NCBI GenBank assembly: GCA_023228885.1
Contig: JALOAJ010000014.1
Location: 1 to 64,000, forward strand
Reading direction: 5' to 3'
DNA length: 64,000 nucleotides
Source of the DNA: Bacillota bacterium
GTDB taxonomy: Bacteria; Bacillota; Clostridia; Monoglobales; Firm-18
In this document: piece after piece, positions 8,210 through 17,473 of the stretch
How the letters are laid out: each line of letters begins with the position of its first letter
Position numbering within the stretch: position 1 is the stretch's first letter
Position numbers and translations under genes: made by a program
The notes under the pieces: generated by a model
Told to the model about the DNA's origin: nothing
Seen by the model: only the letters and a program-made list of their open reading frames with translations
Databases searched by the model: none

Positions 8210-8638
8210 TTATATATTCGCTGAAGATGAGCGACGGTAGCTGCCCCTTCTTTTAGGGTCGCTATTGCGGCGCAACGACGATATTTTTTCGTCGCTGTCT
8301 TGCATAAACATCTTTATTTTATCTTCAAAAGACATTTCATTTTTAATCGGCTTTGCCGAAAAATCAACTTCTTCCGGCCTGCGCCCCGCCCTGCGTTTTT
8401 CCTCCTCTGCAACCTTTTTAATCGAAAGGCTTACCTTCCCTTTTTCGTCAACCGAAATAACCTTAACCCTGACAACCTCATCGGGCTTGAGATGTTCGTT
8501 TATGTCTTTTACATAATCCAATGCAACTTCAGAAATGTGAACAAGCCCCGTCTTGCCGTTTTCGAGTTGAACAAATGCCCCGAATTTAGTTATGCCGGTA
8601 ACCTTTCCTTCAACAATACTGCCGATTTCTACTTCCAT
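8210..8638 (-). CDS. yabR: S1-domain RNA-binding protein (YabR/GSP13 type)
   Basis: 142 residues. One S1 domain occupies about residues 4-75 (GSIVEGKVTGITKFGAFVQL, GLVHISEVA, LSIKKV). A charged tail with many Arg/Ser residues follows, which may add RNA or ribosome contact. S1 proteins of this type associate with ribosomes and stress. It is the last gene of the cluster yabM-rqcP-yabP-yabQ-divIC-yabR, the same order as in Bacillus subtilis, which supports the name. The ATG at 8638 is preceded by AAGGAGG. Confidence 0.88.
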   Translation of the reverse strand: MEVEIGSIVEGKVTGITKFGAFVQLENGKTGLVHISEVALDYVKDINEHLKPDEVVRVKVISVDEKGKVSLSIKKVAEEEKRRAGRRPEEVDFSAKPIKNEMSFEDKIKMFMQDSDEKISSLRRNSDPKRRGSYRRSSSANI

Positions 8639-8724
8639 GCCTTTAAAATTTCCTCCTTAAAGCGTTTAAGTTATTGTTTATAACATGCTAAGCGATTTCA
8701 TAAAACTGCCTAACACCTTGCCTA

Positions 8725-9039
8725 TCATTTTTTAAGCGCTGCATCATAAAAAATTATTTCATCCGGGCGTGCAAACCCAAGCCGCTCTCGTGCCGCCTGT
8801 TCAAGATATTCTTTTGAGCTGGCTTTTTCCATCTTTTTATCAAGCTGTTGTTTTATTTGCTGTTGAGCAGCTATTTGACTTTTTATTTGGTTTATTGTTT
8901 TCTTTTTGCCTTCAATTTCAACCTGCTGCGTAATAACCACCCATAACACATATATGAGTATAGCAAAAATAACAACAAACCTCAACTTGTTGTTTTTAAG
9001 TTTCCGTTTTTTGTTTTCAGGGGGATATGCCTTACCCAT
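8725..9039 (-). CDS. divIC: septum formation initiator DivIC/FtsB-like
   Basis: 104 residues: a basic N-terminal tail, one membrane helix (about 20-40, FVVIFAILIYVLWVVI), and a coiled coil (about 45-85) ending in the DivIC signature YLEQAARERLGFARPDEIIFYD. DivIC/FtsB forms a complex with FtsL and DivIB/FtsQ at the septum. Start at 9039 is chosen because GGAGG lies 6 bases upstream; the frame extends a few codons further to a TTG that overlaps the ribosome site. Position between yabQ and yabR matches the Bacillus order. Confidence 0.9.
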   Translation of the reverse strand: MGKAYPPENKKRKLKNNKLRFVVIFAILIYVLWVVITQQVEIEGKKKTINQIKSQIAAQQQIKQQLDKKMEKASSKEYLEQAARERLGFARPDEIIFYDAALKK

Positions 9040-9109
9040 TGGTATCCTCCGCAAACGCTTCTTTTTTTATCATTATACATCTTTATTCATTAAATGTAAA
9101 TAGCTTTTT

Positions 9110-9598
9110 CTAAATTCTTTTGCGAAATTTGTTAAAACTCAATAAATCCTGAGAAATTTTGCGAATAATCTTGCTGCCTTTTCTTTTACCAATGGTAAAA
9201 ACAATAAAAAGCGGTTTCCCGATAAGCTTAAAAACAAATATAACGGGCCACAGCGCCACTTTTAAAACCGCGGTAACAATCTTTATTATAAAACTTATAA
9301 TAAAGATTGATATTTTGATTACCAGCGCGCTTATCAGCATAAAATAAAAAAAAGTTCCGGCAAGCAAAGCTAAAAATTCAAACAACCTTAACTCACCGCT
9401 GTTTAAACCCTGTATAAATATAAAAAATACGGCAACCGCGATTATCCAATACACAGCGTCCTGCACCATTGCGGCGGCAACGCTTGTGCGAATAAAGCGC
9501 CTGATTATCCTAAAAACATCAAATACAAAAGCTATCACAACGCCGCATACGCCGCATGCGGCAAATATAAACAGTTGATTGCCAACCGAAATGTTCAA
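9110..9598 (-). CDS. yabQ: spore cortex biosynthesis protein YabQ
   Basis: 162 residues with four to five hydrophobic segments (about 8-28, 42-62, 72-92, 95-112, 118-135) and a basic tail. The N-terminal pattern GNQLFIFAACGVCGVVIAFVFDVFR matches YabQ, a forespore-membrane protein needed for cortex formation in Bacillus. TTG start 10 bases after AGGTGATGGC; the preceding yabP ends 8 bases upstream. Its presence is strong evidence that the organism, or its recent ancestor, forms endospores. Confidence 0.88.
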   Translation of the reverse strand: MNISVGNQLFIFAACGVCGVVIAFVFDVFRIIRRFIRTSVAAAMVQDAVYWIIAVAVFFIFIQGLNSGELRLFEFLALLAGTFFYFMLISALVIKISIFIISFIIKIVTAVLKVALWPVIFVFKLIGKPLFIVFTIGKRKGSKIIRKISQDLLSFNKFRKRI

Positions 9599-9606
9599 GC
9601 CATCAC

Positions 9607-9891
9607 CTACTTGAACATTTTAGACAAAAAGCCGCCCTTGTTTCTGCTTCCATAGTTGTCTTTGTATGTAAGAGCGTCTATTTCTCCCTCAATCACTATT
9701 TCACCCACATCAACATTCAACTTGTTAATACGAAAATTTTCCCCCGCCACAATAAGCATTCCAAGCTCTGTTATTAATATAATGTTTTCATTATCAAAGC
9801 TGTCAACATCAATTACACCCGTTACCGTGAGTTTTATTCTGTCTTCGATAATAACATTGCCCCTTGCGGTATCCTCCACAGTTATAACCAC
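9607..9891 (-). CDS. yabP: sporulation protein YabP
   Basis: 94 residues, normal size for the YabP/YqfC family. The centre (KLTVTGVIDVDSFDNENIILIT, then GMLIVAGENFRINKLNVDVGEIVIEGEIDALTY) is the family's beta-rich core. YabP is made in the mother cell and takes part in spore coat or cortex assembly; its biochemical job is not known. It sits between rqcP and yabQ as in other endospore formers. Confidence 0.9.
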   Translation of the reverse strand: MVITVEDTARGNVIIEDRIKLTVTGVIDVDSFDNENIILITELGMLIVAGENFRINKLNVDVGEIVIEGEIDALTYKDNYGSRNKGGFLSKMFK

Positions 9892-9976
9892 CTTTCATTG
9901 CCGAGATTTTAAACCTTTGCACTTGATTACTCGTATAATAATATGAAGGATGGCGCAAAATTATTACCCAAATATT

Positions 9977-10216
9977 CTATATTACCTTATATAACTCCGA
10001 TGCCTGCTGTTTTGATACATGCTCTAAAACTTCTAAAATTTCTGCCCTAAAAAGCTTATCGCCAAAGCGTATTTCTAAAATATCGCCTGCTTTGACCTCA
10101 GCGCCCGCTTTCGCCGTTTTGCCGTTTAGACTTACCCTTCCTGCATCACACGCCTCATTTGCTACCGTTCTTCGTTTAATTATTCTGGAAACCTTTAAGA
10201 ATTTATCAAGCCTCAT
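9977..10216 (-). CDS. rqcP: S4-domain RNA-binding protein RqcP (YabO)
   Basis: 79 residues forming a single S4 domain: MRLDKFLKVSRIIKRRTVAN, then the second helix-turn GRVSLNGKTAKAGAEVKAGD. RqcP is the Hsp15-like factor that works with RqcH to add alanine tails to peptides on stalled large ribosome subunits, a rescue route parallel to the tmRNA system encoded 6 kb away. The ATG is 7 bases after the upstream flippase gene, so they are probably one transcript. Confidence 0.9.
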   Translation of the reverse strand: MRLDKFLKVSRIIKRRTVANEACDAGRVSLNGKTAKAGAEVKAGDILEIRFGDKLFRAEILEVLEHVSKQQASELYKVI

Positions 10217-10222
10217 ATATTT

Positions 10223-11908
10223 TTAATTTTCCCTCCTTAACAGATGAATTTTTTGCAATAAGCGAGAAAACTGCTCGCCCCTGGGCATCATTTCAATATC
10301 TGCCTTTGTAACAGCGCCGGTTAAAAAAATAAATATTATATAAACGATGGCGCCTACCGCAATCACAGGCAATACGGCAATCTTGTCGCCGATGCCTGCC
10401 CGCCCCATAACATTTAAAGAAAATGAAACCGCAACTGCCATGCACAACGCAGAAAAAAGCGGTTTAACAATATAATCCAGCACCCCGAATTTAGCTTTTG
10501 TAAGCCTTATAATGTAAGCAATATTAAGCGCCGCAATTAAAAAATAGCATGCAAGCGTGCCTATCGGCGCGCCGTCGATGTTAATTGACGGAATTGAAAT
10601 AAGATAATAGTTTAGCGCCGCCTTTACAACAACGCCTATTAACATATTAATTACCGGGATGTGCATTTTACCATACGCCTGCAAAATTGCATTTGTTACC
10701 TGAACGAGCGACACAAAAACAATTGCTATCGATATGGTGCGCAGTAAATCTGCGGCAAGCGAATTACTAAAAACAAGGTTTAAAACAGGGGCGGCAAGCA
10801 CGCATAGCCCCACAGCGCACGGCAGGGAAAATAAAATTGTTATGCGTATTGCGCTTTTCGTTATCGTTTGCGCGCCTTTACTGTCACGGCGGGTTATTGC
10901 AGATGATATGGCAGGCAAAACGCTGGTTGAAAGCGCCACAATCATTGTGAGGGGCAAATTAAATAACAGCACGGCGTACCCCGAGTATAAGCCGTAAAGT
11001 TTATTTGCAAGCTCTTCGTTTATTCTGCCGTCAAAAGAGCCACCTATTATGCTTTGATACTTAATAACGAACTCCGGCGTTACCCGTGCAATTGTTTGCA
11101 GACGGTTCATAATCGTCATCACATCCACAATATTGGCAAGGCTTGCAACAGATGCGCCTATTGTTATCGGCAGCGATATTATCAAAAGTTGTTTTATAAT
11201 GCTGCGAGCTCCCCGTACTTTTCCGCCGGCGCCTTTTTCAAATTTTCTTTTACTTGCTATAAAAACTATTGCAATAAATAAAAGACCCAAAAGTGTGCTG
11301 GCAGTAACCCCTAAAACTGCCCCTGCAGCCGCCTGTTCAATGCTGGATCTAATAAACAAAAGCGCAAGCGCCATTCCTATAACTAATTTTCCAAGCGCCT
11401 CTATAACCTCTGAAAATGCGGTGGGATACATATTTTGCATACCTTGAAAATACCCCCGCAAAGCCGAAACAAGTGTTACAAACAACACCGAAGGCGCAAT
11501 TGCCCTTATGCACATGCTCGCCCTTGTATTTCCAAACATTGAAGAAAAATTTTGTGCGTTAAAATATAGCAGCGCCGACCCTGCCGCACCCAATATGCCA
11601 AGCACAACAAACGAAACATAAAAAATTTTATCCGCTTCACGCCTTTTTTCCAATGCAGCGCTTTCTGAAACCATTTTTGAAACAGCGATAGAAAAGCCTT
11701 TTGCCGCAAGCACAAAAAAAGTATAAAGGGTGTATGAAGTGTTAAAAAGCCCCATGCCATCTACTTTTATCAAAACGGCTAAAGGAATTTTAAATATTGC
11801 CCCCAATATTTTAACCAAAAAACTTGCAGCTACAAGCACCATTGCCCCGTACAAAAATGATTGTTTATTTTTATATGCCAAGCATATTTCCCCCTTTTTT
11901 TCGCCCAT
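10223..11908 (-). CDS. SpoVB/YabM-like lipid flippase (MOP superfamily)
   Basis: 561 residues with about 14 membrane helices and the polysaccharide-biosynthesis/MurJ fold typical of SpoVB and YabM. The start of the conserved region is FLYGAMVLVAASFLVKILGAIFKIPL. Family members move lipid-linked wall or cortex precursors across the membrane. Neighbouring rqcP-yabP-yabQ points to the YabM position of the Bacillus cluster; the usual mazG-like gene (yabN) between them is missing. The ATG at 11908 begins a short hydrophilic leader; a TTG at 11881 with GGGGG 8 bases upstream is an equally good start. Confidence 0.85.
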   Translation of the reverse strand: MGEKKGEICLAYKNKQSFLYGAMVLVAASFLVKILGAIFKIPLAVLIKVDGMGLFNTSYTLYTFFVLAAKGFSIAVSKMVSESAALEKRREADKIFYVSFVVLGILGAAGSALLYFNAQNFSSMFGNTRASMCIRAIAPSVLFVTLVSALRGYFQGMQNMYPTAFSEVIEALGKLVIGMALALLFIRSSIEQAAAGAVLGVTASTLLGLLFIAIVFIASKRKFEKGAGGKVRGARSIIKQLLIISLPITIGASVASLANIVDVMTIMNRLQTIARVTPEFVIKYQSIIGGSFDGRINEELANKLYGLYSGYAVLLFNLPLTMIVALSTSVLPAISSAITRRDSKGAQTITKSAIRITILFSLPCAVGLCVLAAPVLNLVFSNSLAADLLRTISIAIVFVSLVQVTNAILQAYGKMHIPVINMLIGVVVKAALNYYLISIPSINIDGAPIGTLACYFLIAALNIAYIIRLTKAKFGVLDYIVKPLFSALCMAVAVSFSLNVMGRAGIGDKIAVLPVIAVGAIVYIIFIFLTGAVTKADIEMMPRGEQFSRLLQKIHLLRREN

Positions 11909-12142
11909 ATATATCCCAAGCCTACCATATTACCCCAGTTTGTTTGACATAATTCTGTAACATATTGCCCTTTGCGGTTGGGTATTCCACATTGTCAACA
12001 AAGTTATCAACAGGCAAGCCCCCATATTTGGTATGCTAAAATCTGTTTTTCAACAAAAGTAACAATGCGGTTTTGACGGCTTACATATAATTACATGTTA
12101 GTATTGCAAGTTTACATAACGCAAAAAAGTGTGGTCATACCA
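11909..12142. other. intergenic region without a recognisable gene
   Basis: 234 bp between tsaD and the flippase gene. It must hold the promoter of the flippase-sporulation cluster. Minus-strand TTGACA occurs near 11993-11998 but no matching -10 was found at the right distance, so a sporulation sigma factor or a weak promoter may be used. No ORF or stable hairpin was seen. Confidence 0.4.
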
Positions 12143-13162
12143 TTAAATTAAAGTCCCTATTTCCCGCGTGGCTACTGCGTTTAGGTCGTTTCCCGCATAA
12201 CGCTTTAGCAAATGGTCATAAAACCCTCGTATGGCTGTCATAGCAGCGTTATCGGTGCAATGTAACGGTTTTGGACAGTAAAAATTCAAGCCTTCTGCCT
12301 TTGCGCCATCCTCAATCATTTGCCTTAACAACGAATTTGAAGCAACCCCGCCGGCAAGCGCAATATTTTTAATGTCAAAATGCTGTGCACATTCGCACAA
12401 CCGTTTAGACAACACCTCACAAACCGCATATTGAAAAGAAGCGGCAATGTCGGAAATCGGTATTTGCTCATTTTTTTGCCTATATTTATGCAATGTGTTT
12501 ATAACCGCTGTTTTAACGCCGCTAAAGCTAAAATCAAACGAATCGTTAAATGTAACCTGCGGGAACTTAAAAGCGGCGCTGTCCCCCTTTTTCGCCGCCT
12601 GCTCTATGGCAGGACCGCCGGGATAACCAAGGTCAAGCGCTTTTGCGATTTTATCAAACGCCTCACCCGGTGCGTCATCTCTTGTGCGTGCAAGAGCTGT
12701 ATATTCGGTATAGCTTTTGGCAAGCGCTATTGTGCAATGACCGCCTGATGCAACAAGGCATATAAAAGGTGGCTTTAACCGGGGCGATTCAATGTAATTT
12801 GCCGCAATATGCGCCTCTATGTGATGAACCGCAACAAGCGGCTTTTTTAATGCGTATGCCAATGATTTCGCATAATTAACGCCCACCAGCAATGCGCCGA
12901 CCAACCCGGGCGCGTAAGTAACCGCAACGGCATCAATATCCTTTAGGCTGACCCCGGCTTTGTCAACCGCCTGTTCTACAACTTGGGAAATGCATTCTAT
13001 ATGCTTGCGTGACGCTATTTCGGGCACCACGCCGCCATAAACCTTATGAATGTCTATTTGTGATGCTATAATGTTCGATTTTACATTAAAAGTCCCATCA
13101 TAGCACATAACAGAGGCTGCCGTTTCATCACAGGACGACTCTACTGCAAGTATATGCTGCAT
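12143..13162 (-). CDS. tsaD: tRNA N6-adenosine threonylcarbamoyltransferase TsaD
   Basis: 339 residues, full length. TsaD, with TsaB and TsaE, transfers threonylcarbamoyl onto A37 of ANN-decoding tRNAs. Visible family marks: VESSCDETAASV at the start, SRKHIE, the metal-binding HHIEAHIAAN with its two His, LVASGGHC, GEAFDKIAKALDLGYPGGP and GGVASNSLLR. A Sua5-type enzyme making its substrate is encoded 1 kb away, so two steps of the same pathway share this neighbourhood. Confidence 0.96.
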   Translation of the reverse strand: MQHILAVESSCDETAASVMCYDGTFNVKSNIIASQIDIHKVYGGVVPEIASRKHIECISQVVEQAVDKAGVSLKDIDAVAVTYAPGLVGALLVGVNYAKSLAYALKKPLVAVHHIEAHIAANYIESPRLKPPFICLVASGGHCTIALAKSYTEYTALARTRDDAPGEAFDKIAKALDLGYPGGPAIEQAAKKGDSAAFKFPQVTFNDSFDFSFSGVKTAVINTLHKYRQKNEQIPISDIAASFQYAVCEVLSKRLCECAQHFDIKNIALAGGVASNSLLRQMIEDGAKAEGLNFYCPKPLHCTDNAAMTAIRGFYDHLLKRYAGNDLNAVATREIGTLI

Positions 13163-13187
13163 ATTTTGCCTTCATTCCTTCCTTGCA

Positions 13188-13247
13188 TAAATCCGCATCA
13201 GATGCAGTTATGCCGCCGATGGCAAGCATTCCAACCTGTGCGGATTT
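13188..13247. repeat. nested inverted repeats between rimI and tsaD
   Basis: TAAATCCGCA at 13188-13197 pairs perfectly with TGCGGATTTA at 13238-13247. The enclosed 40 bases hold two smaller dyads (GCATC/GATGC and TGCC/GGCA). The RNA would fold as a long stem topped by small hairpins. It could be an attenuator or an mRNA-processing element for the downstream tsaD; no T-run follows on the minus strand. Confidence 0.45.
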
Positions 13248-13250
13248 AAT

Positions 13251-13685
13251 CTATTTTATCGTTAAATTCATCAAAAGAGCATCTTCGTTTCCGTAATAAT
13301 AATTTTTCCTGCTACCGACGGCAAAAAAGCCCATGCTATGGTATAAACTTATTGCAGCCGTATTCGACACCCTCACCTCTAACATCAAAACATCAAGGTC
13401 AAGCGTTTCTGCTTTTTTTAATAATTTTTGCAGCAACAACCTGCCTAACCCGTTTCGCCTATACTGGGGGGAAACCGCAATATTTGTAATATGCCCTTCC
13501 CCTGCTACCGCCCACATTCCGCCGTAGCCGATAACTTTATCTTCTTTTAATGCAACAAAGTAATGTGCAAAGGGGTTTCTTAATTCCCTTTCAAACATAT
13601 TTAAGCTCCACGGCCGGTCAAAACACTCAATTTCCAATTTTGCCAGCTTTTCCAAATGCTTTGCCCTAAACGGTGTTATCATCAT
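13251..13685 (-). CDS. rimI: ribosomal protein alanine N-acetyltransferase RimI-like (GNAT)
   Basis: 144 residues from the ATG at 13685 (a TTG two codons upstream is also open). A single GNAT fold: acetyl-CoA site NIAVSPQYRRNGLGRLLLQKL (about 70-90), LMLEVRVSNTAAISLYHSMGF and the RKNYY-GNEDALLM end typical of RimI. RimI acetylates the N-terminus of ribosomal protein bS18 in enteric bacteria; in Firmicutes it is often next to tsaD/tsaB, as here. It overlaps the end of the phosphatase gene by 20 bp. Confidence 0.88.
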   Translation of the reverse strand: MMITPFRAKHLEKLAKLEIECFDRPWSLNMFERELRNPFAHYFVALKEDKVIGYGGMWAVAGEGHITNIAVSPQYRRNGLGRLLLQKLLKKAETLDLDVLMLEVRVSNTAAISLYHSMGFFAVGSRKNYYYGNEDALLMNLTIK

Positions 13686-14109
13686 TTGCAATTTTCTCCG
13701 CTATCTTTTCAATCAAGGCTTCCATTTGCTCTGCACAGCGGCGATAGCTTTCGATGTCCCCGCCGAAAGGGTCGGAAACTTCCCCGCCGCTGCCCGCATA
13801 CTCTCCCAGCGTGTAGCAATTTTCGCTGTTTATAGCATCCTTGTGTTGCAATGTCATGCAAAGGATTAAATCGCTGCCTGAAATAAGCTCTTTTGTCAGC
13901 TGTCGGGCAAAGTGTTTTGATAAATCAACGCCCTTTTCTTGCGCTGCCAAAATAGCATTTTCGCTTGCCCCGCTGCCTTGCAATGCAAAAATGCCCGCTG
14001 ATGATACGTTATGTTCTGACGCAATATATCGGTGTAACGCCTTTTTCAAAAGCCCCTCCGCTATCGGGCTTCTGCATGTGTTTCCTGTGCATACAACCAA
14101 AATTTTCAT
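13666..14109 (-). CDS. ywlE: low-molecular-weight phosphatase, YwlE-type (protein-arginine phosphatase)
   Basis: 147 residues. The catalytic loop C7-T-G-N-T-C-R13 begins the protein, and the general-acid motif DPFGGD lies near residue 112. The residue at position 11 is Thr, as in YwlE of Bacillus, which removes phosphate from arginine; tyrosine phosphatases of this fold usually have Ile there. So arginine-phosphatase activity is the better guess. The Sua5-type gene upstream is also its neighbour in Bacillus (ywlC-ywlE). No mcsB kinase gene is in the window. Confidence 0.88.
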   Translation of the reverse strand: MKILVVCTGNTCRSPIAEGLLKKALHRYIASEHNVSSAGIFALQGSGASENAILAAQEKGVDLSKHFARQLTKELISGSDLILCMTLQHKDAINSENCYTLGEYAGSGGEVSDPFGGDIESYRRCAEQMEALIEKIAEKIANDDNTV

Positions 14110-14142
14110 TTACTATCAGCCCTCATTTTGATAAATACATTT

Positions 14143-14185
14143 GGGGTGCTATCCTTTGGGATGCTATCCCCGTGGGATGCTATCC
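14143..14185. repeat. three direct copies of a GGGATGCTATCC motif
   Basis: Copies begin at 14143 (one mismatch), 14158 and 14174, 15-16 bp apart. They lie between the Sua5-type gene and ywlE; the third copy covers the stop codon of the first gene. Confidence 0.6.
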
Positions 14186-15175
14186 CTGCACAATGTGATT
14201 ATCGGCAGCCTTGTATAAGCGATTTCGCAACGCAACGCCCAAGCCCTCGCCTTCTATATCCTGTGCAAAAATAATATCGACCTTTTCGTTATCCAAATAA
14301 CGAATATGAGAAAAAAGGTTTGCCGCGTGCTCCGATGGGCTTTGGCCCAAATTTTTAACTATGCAGTTTTTTGGAAATTGCACCGTTTCATATGTTATAA
14401 CGCCCGGCTTTTTATATCGCTCCGCATGCTGTTCGACATACCTTTGAAACTGCCCTTTAACAATAATAACAGGCGAATTGGGCGCATAATGCTTATACTT
14501 GACACCGGGCGAGCGCGGAACCGTACCCGGTATAAATTCAAACCGATGGCGCACATCCCCAATCGCTTCGCAAAGCTGCTCAGCCGTTATCCCGCCCGGG
14601 CGAAGCAAAACAGGCACATCACCCGTTAAATCAATTACCGTTGATTCCAAGCCGACATCGCAAGCGCCGCCATCTAAAACAGCGTCAATTTTGCCGCTTA
14701 AATCATCCATAACATGGCTTGCAAGGGTTGGGCTTGGTCTGCCGGAAGCATTCGCGCTCGGCGCCGCTATCGGAATGCCGCACCCTTTTAAAAGCCTTAG
14801 CGCAACATCATTTTTTGGCATACGAATACCCACGCTATCCAACCCCGCAGTCGCAGCATCGGGAATTTGGGGGTTCTTTTTCAAAACTATCGTAAGCGGA
14901 CCCGGCCAAAACAAATCAATAAGCCTGCGTGCGGTTTCGGGAACAGTTTGCACTAAGTTCGGCAAAATGTCAAGAGAAGCAATATGAACGATAAAAGGGT
15001 TGTCGATTGGACGCCCTTTTGCCGTAAAAATTTTTTCAACCGCTTTTTTATCCATCGCATTTGCCCCAAGCCCATAAACCGTTTCGGTTGGGAATGCAAC
15101 AAGTTTTCCGCTTTTTAATAATTCGGCGGCATACGATATATCGTCATCGGTAGCAGTAAGCAGTATAGTATTCAA
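14180..15175 (-). CDS. ywlC: threonylcarbamoyl-AMP synthase (Sua5/YwlC type)
   Basis: 331 residues: an N-terminal YrdC/TsaC domain (about 8-205; KLVAFPTETVYGLGANA, GRPIDNPFIVHI, WPGPLTIVLKK, APSANASGRPSPT) and a C-terminal Sua5 domain (about 235-325). It makes threonylcarbamoyl-AMP from threonine, bicarbonate and ATP, the donor used by TsaD. The two-domain length fits Sua5/YwlC and not the short TsaC. TTG start with a modest purine-rich site. Neighbours prfA and ywlE match the order seen in Bacillus. Confidence 0.95.
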   Translation of the reverse strand: MNTILLTATDDDISYAAELLKSGKLVAFPTETVYGLGANAMDKKAVEKIFTAKGRPIDNPFIVHIASLDILPNLVQTVPETARRLIDLFWPGPLTIVLKKNPQIPDAATAGLDSVGIRMPKNDVALRLLKGCGIPIAAPSANASGRPSPTLASHVMDDLSGKIDAVLDGGACDVGLESTVIDLTGDVPVLLRPGGITAEQLCEAIGDVRHRFEFIPGTVPRSPGVKYKHYAPNSPVIIVKGQFQRYVEQHAERYKKPGVITYETVQFPKNCIVKNLGQSPSEHAANLFSHIRYLDNEKVDIIFAQDIEGEGLGVALRNRLYKAADNHIVQG

Positions 15176-15205
15176 ATCCCGTTGTTTTTCCTTTCGTTTT
15201 TATAT

Positions 15206-16273
15206 TTATGAATTATTTTTTAATTTTTCCGCTTGATAATGGGTTATCAAGGCGTTTATCAATTCGTCCATCTCTCCGTTTAACACCGCATCAAGCTTAT
15301 GCAATGTCAAGCCGATTCTATGGTCGCTCACCCTGCCTTGCGGATAATTATACGTACGTATTCGCTCACTTCTGTCACCTGTTCCCACTTGGCTTTTGCG
15401 TTGTTTTGCAATTTCAGCGTTTTGCTGTTCTTGCAAAACATCATACAGCCGTGAACGCAAAATTTTCATTGCTTTTTCCTTATTTTTATGCTGTGATTTT
15501 TCATCTTGACACGAAACAACAAGCCCGGTCGGTATGTGCGTTATCCGCACCGCGGAATCTGTTGTGTTCACATACTGCCCGCCCGGACCGCCCGCGCGAA
15601 AAACATCAATTCTAAGGTCGTTTGCGCCAATATCAATTTCAACCTCCTCCACCTCCGGAAGAACCGCAACAGTTACGGTAGAAGTGTGAATTCTCCCGCC
15701 GCTTTCGGTGGACGGAATGCGCTGAACGCGATGCACGCCGCTCTCATATTTTAGCCTGCTGTATGCGCCCTTTCCGTTTATTCCGAATGATATTTCTTTT
15801 ATCCCGCCCAACTCGGTGGCGTTTAAATTAAGCATTTCAACGCCCCAATGCCTTGTTTCGGCGTACATTGAATACATTCTGAACAAATCGCCCGCAAAAA
15901 GAGCCGCCTCATCGCCGCCCGCGCCGCCGCGTATTTCTACAATTACGCTCTTTTCATCGTTTGGGTCTTTCGGTAAAAGTAAAACCCTAAGCTGTTCTTG
16001 GTGCTGCTCTAATTTTTCCCTGCCCTCGTCATATTCCGATTGCACAAGCTCTCTAAATTCCTTATCCAATGTTTCATCAAGCATTTGTTTTGCCTCGTCA
16101 ACCCTTTGCTGCTGCTCTTTGTATAGCTTATACTGCTCAACAATAGGCAAAATATCGGATTGTTCCTTGCATAAGGTGCGAAATTTCTGCTGGTCGGCAA
16201 TAACGGCAGGGTCGCTTATCTCGCTGCAAAGCTTATTATAGCGTTCTTCCAAAAAAGATAATTTATCAAACAA
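15206..16273 (-). CDS. prfA: peptide chain release factor 1
   Basis: 355 residues, full length. RF1 ends translation at UAA/UAG. The codon-reading loop reads I-P-S-T (P187, T189; PxT class, as required for RF1), and the peptidyl hydrolysis GGQ motif is at 231-233 in [21 protein letters not shown] start, 9 bases after GGGAGG. It follows prfB by about 50 bp on the same strand, so both release factors are probably made together. Confidence 0.96.
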   Translation of the reverse strand: MFDKLSFLEERYNKLCSEISDPAVIADQQKFRTLCKEQSDILPIVEQYKLYKEQQQRVDEAKQMLDETLDKEFRELVQSEYDEGREKLEQHQEQLRVLLLPKDPNDEKSVIVEIRGGAGGDEAALFAGDLFRMYSMYAETRHWGVEMLNLNATELGGIKEISFGINGKGAYSRLKYESGVHRVQRIPSTESGGRIHTSTVTVAVLPEVEEVEIDIGANDLRIDVFRAGGPGGQYVNTTDSAVRITHIPTGLVVSCQDEKSQHKNKEKAMKILRSRLYDVLQEQQNAEIAKQRKSQVGTGDRSERIRTYNYPQGRVSDHRIGLTLHKLDAVLNGEMDELINALITHYQAEKLKNNS

Positions 16274-16326
16274 AATGACCGGCCTCCCTCTTTCGTCTGT
16301 GCTTTTTTAAAATGCTGCGCAATCGA

Positions 16327-17455
16327 CTATTTAGCACCTTCTTTTATTTGCCCTAAAGCCGCCGCCTTGAGATACGCATTTATAAACCCGTCAATTTCGC
16401 CGTCCATAACGGCGGTTATGTTGCCCGTTTCAAAGCCTGTACGATGGTCCTTAACCATGTTGTACGGGTGAAACACATATGAACGGATTTGACTGCCCCA
16501 CGCTATGTCCTTTTGAACGCCCTTTAAATCTTCAATTTTTTCTTTATGCTGTTGCTCCGCAAGCTGTATAAGCTTTGATTTTAGCATCTTCATTGCCGTT
16601 TCTCTGTTTTTGTGCTGTGAGCGTTCATTTTGACATGAAACCACAATCCCAGTGGGCAAATGAGTTATTCGTATGGCGCTGTCCGTTTTGTTTACATGCT
16701 GCCCGCCCGCGCCGCTTGCGCGGTATGTGTCTACCCTTAAGTCATCGGGATTTATACTCACTTCAATATCATCGTCTATTTCCGGCATTGTATCGATTGA
16801 CGCAAAAGACGTGTGCCGTCTGCCGGACGAATCAAACGGCGAAATTCTGACAAGGCGGTGTATTCCCCTTTCAGCCCTTGTGTAGCCGTATGCGTTTAGC
16901 CCTTTAATCAGCAGGGTTGCGCTTTTAATCCCCGCTTCTTCCCCGTCAAGCAAATCAAGCATTTCAACGGAAAAGCCGCTGCGCTCCGACCAATGCGTAT
17001 ACATTCTAAGCAGCATTTGCGCCCAATCCTGCGATTCTGTGCCGCCTGCCCCCGAATGTATTGTAACGATAGCGTTATTTTTGTCATATGTGCCTGAAAG
17101 CAGCGTTTCAAGGCGCGTTTTTTCAAGCAACGCCGTCAGCTCGCCATGCCCTTGCGCAACCTCGGCCAAAACCGAGGTATCCTCCATCTCTATCCCCAAG
17201 TGAACCAATGTGTGCAAGTCGTCAAAGCTTCGCTGCAAGCCGTCAAAGCGTTCTTTTTTATCGCCAAGCTGCTTTATTTTTTGCATAACCTTTTGCGCAT
17301 TCTCCATGTCCGAATAAAAATCCGCTTCCGTTGACTGCTTGTCAAGCCGCTTTATTTCAGCCATAACACCTGCGATGTCAAAGTGAATCCCTCAATTCAT
17401 ATATTTCTTTTTGAATTCCGTCAAGCGAAAGACGGTACTGCTCAAATTCCAACAT
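16327..17455 (-). CDS. prfB: peptide chain release factor 2, with programmed +1 frameshift
   Basis: 375 residues when read through the frameshift. The first frame starts at ATG 17455 and gives 25 residues ending ELRDSL, then meets TGA at 17378-17380. The site reads CTT TGA C, the classic RF2 slip site, with AGGG 9 bases before CTT as in E. coli. After the +1 shift the frame continues D-I-A-G-V-M-A-E-I through to 16327. Marks of RF2 are SPF in the codon loop (ISPFDSSGRRH) and the GGQ in ASGAGGQHVNKTDS. The arrangement lets low RF2 raise its own synthesis, because slow reading of UGA favours slipping. It sits between secA and prfA. Confidence 0.96.
17377..17391 (-). promoter_or_regulatory. prfB autoregulatory frameshift site
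   Basis: Minus-strand AGGGATTCACTTTGAC: an internal Shine-Dalgarno-like AGGG, then CTT, the in-frame TGA and C. Spacing between AGGG and CTT equals that of the known E. coli element. Confidence 0.93.
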
Positions 17456-17473
17456 ATTTTCACCCCTATTTTG

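Noticed and set aside
11990..12020. TTATCAACA resembling a DnaA box near tsaD
   Set aside because: A single loose match in A/T-rich DNA, with no cluster of boxes and no replication genes nearby.
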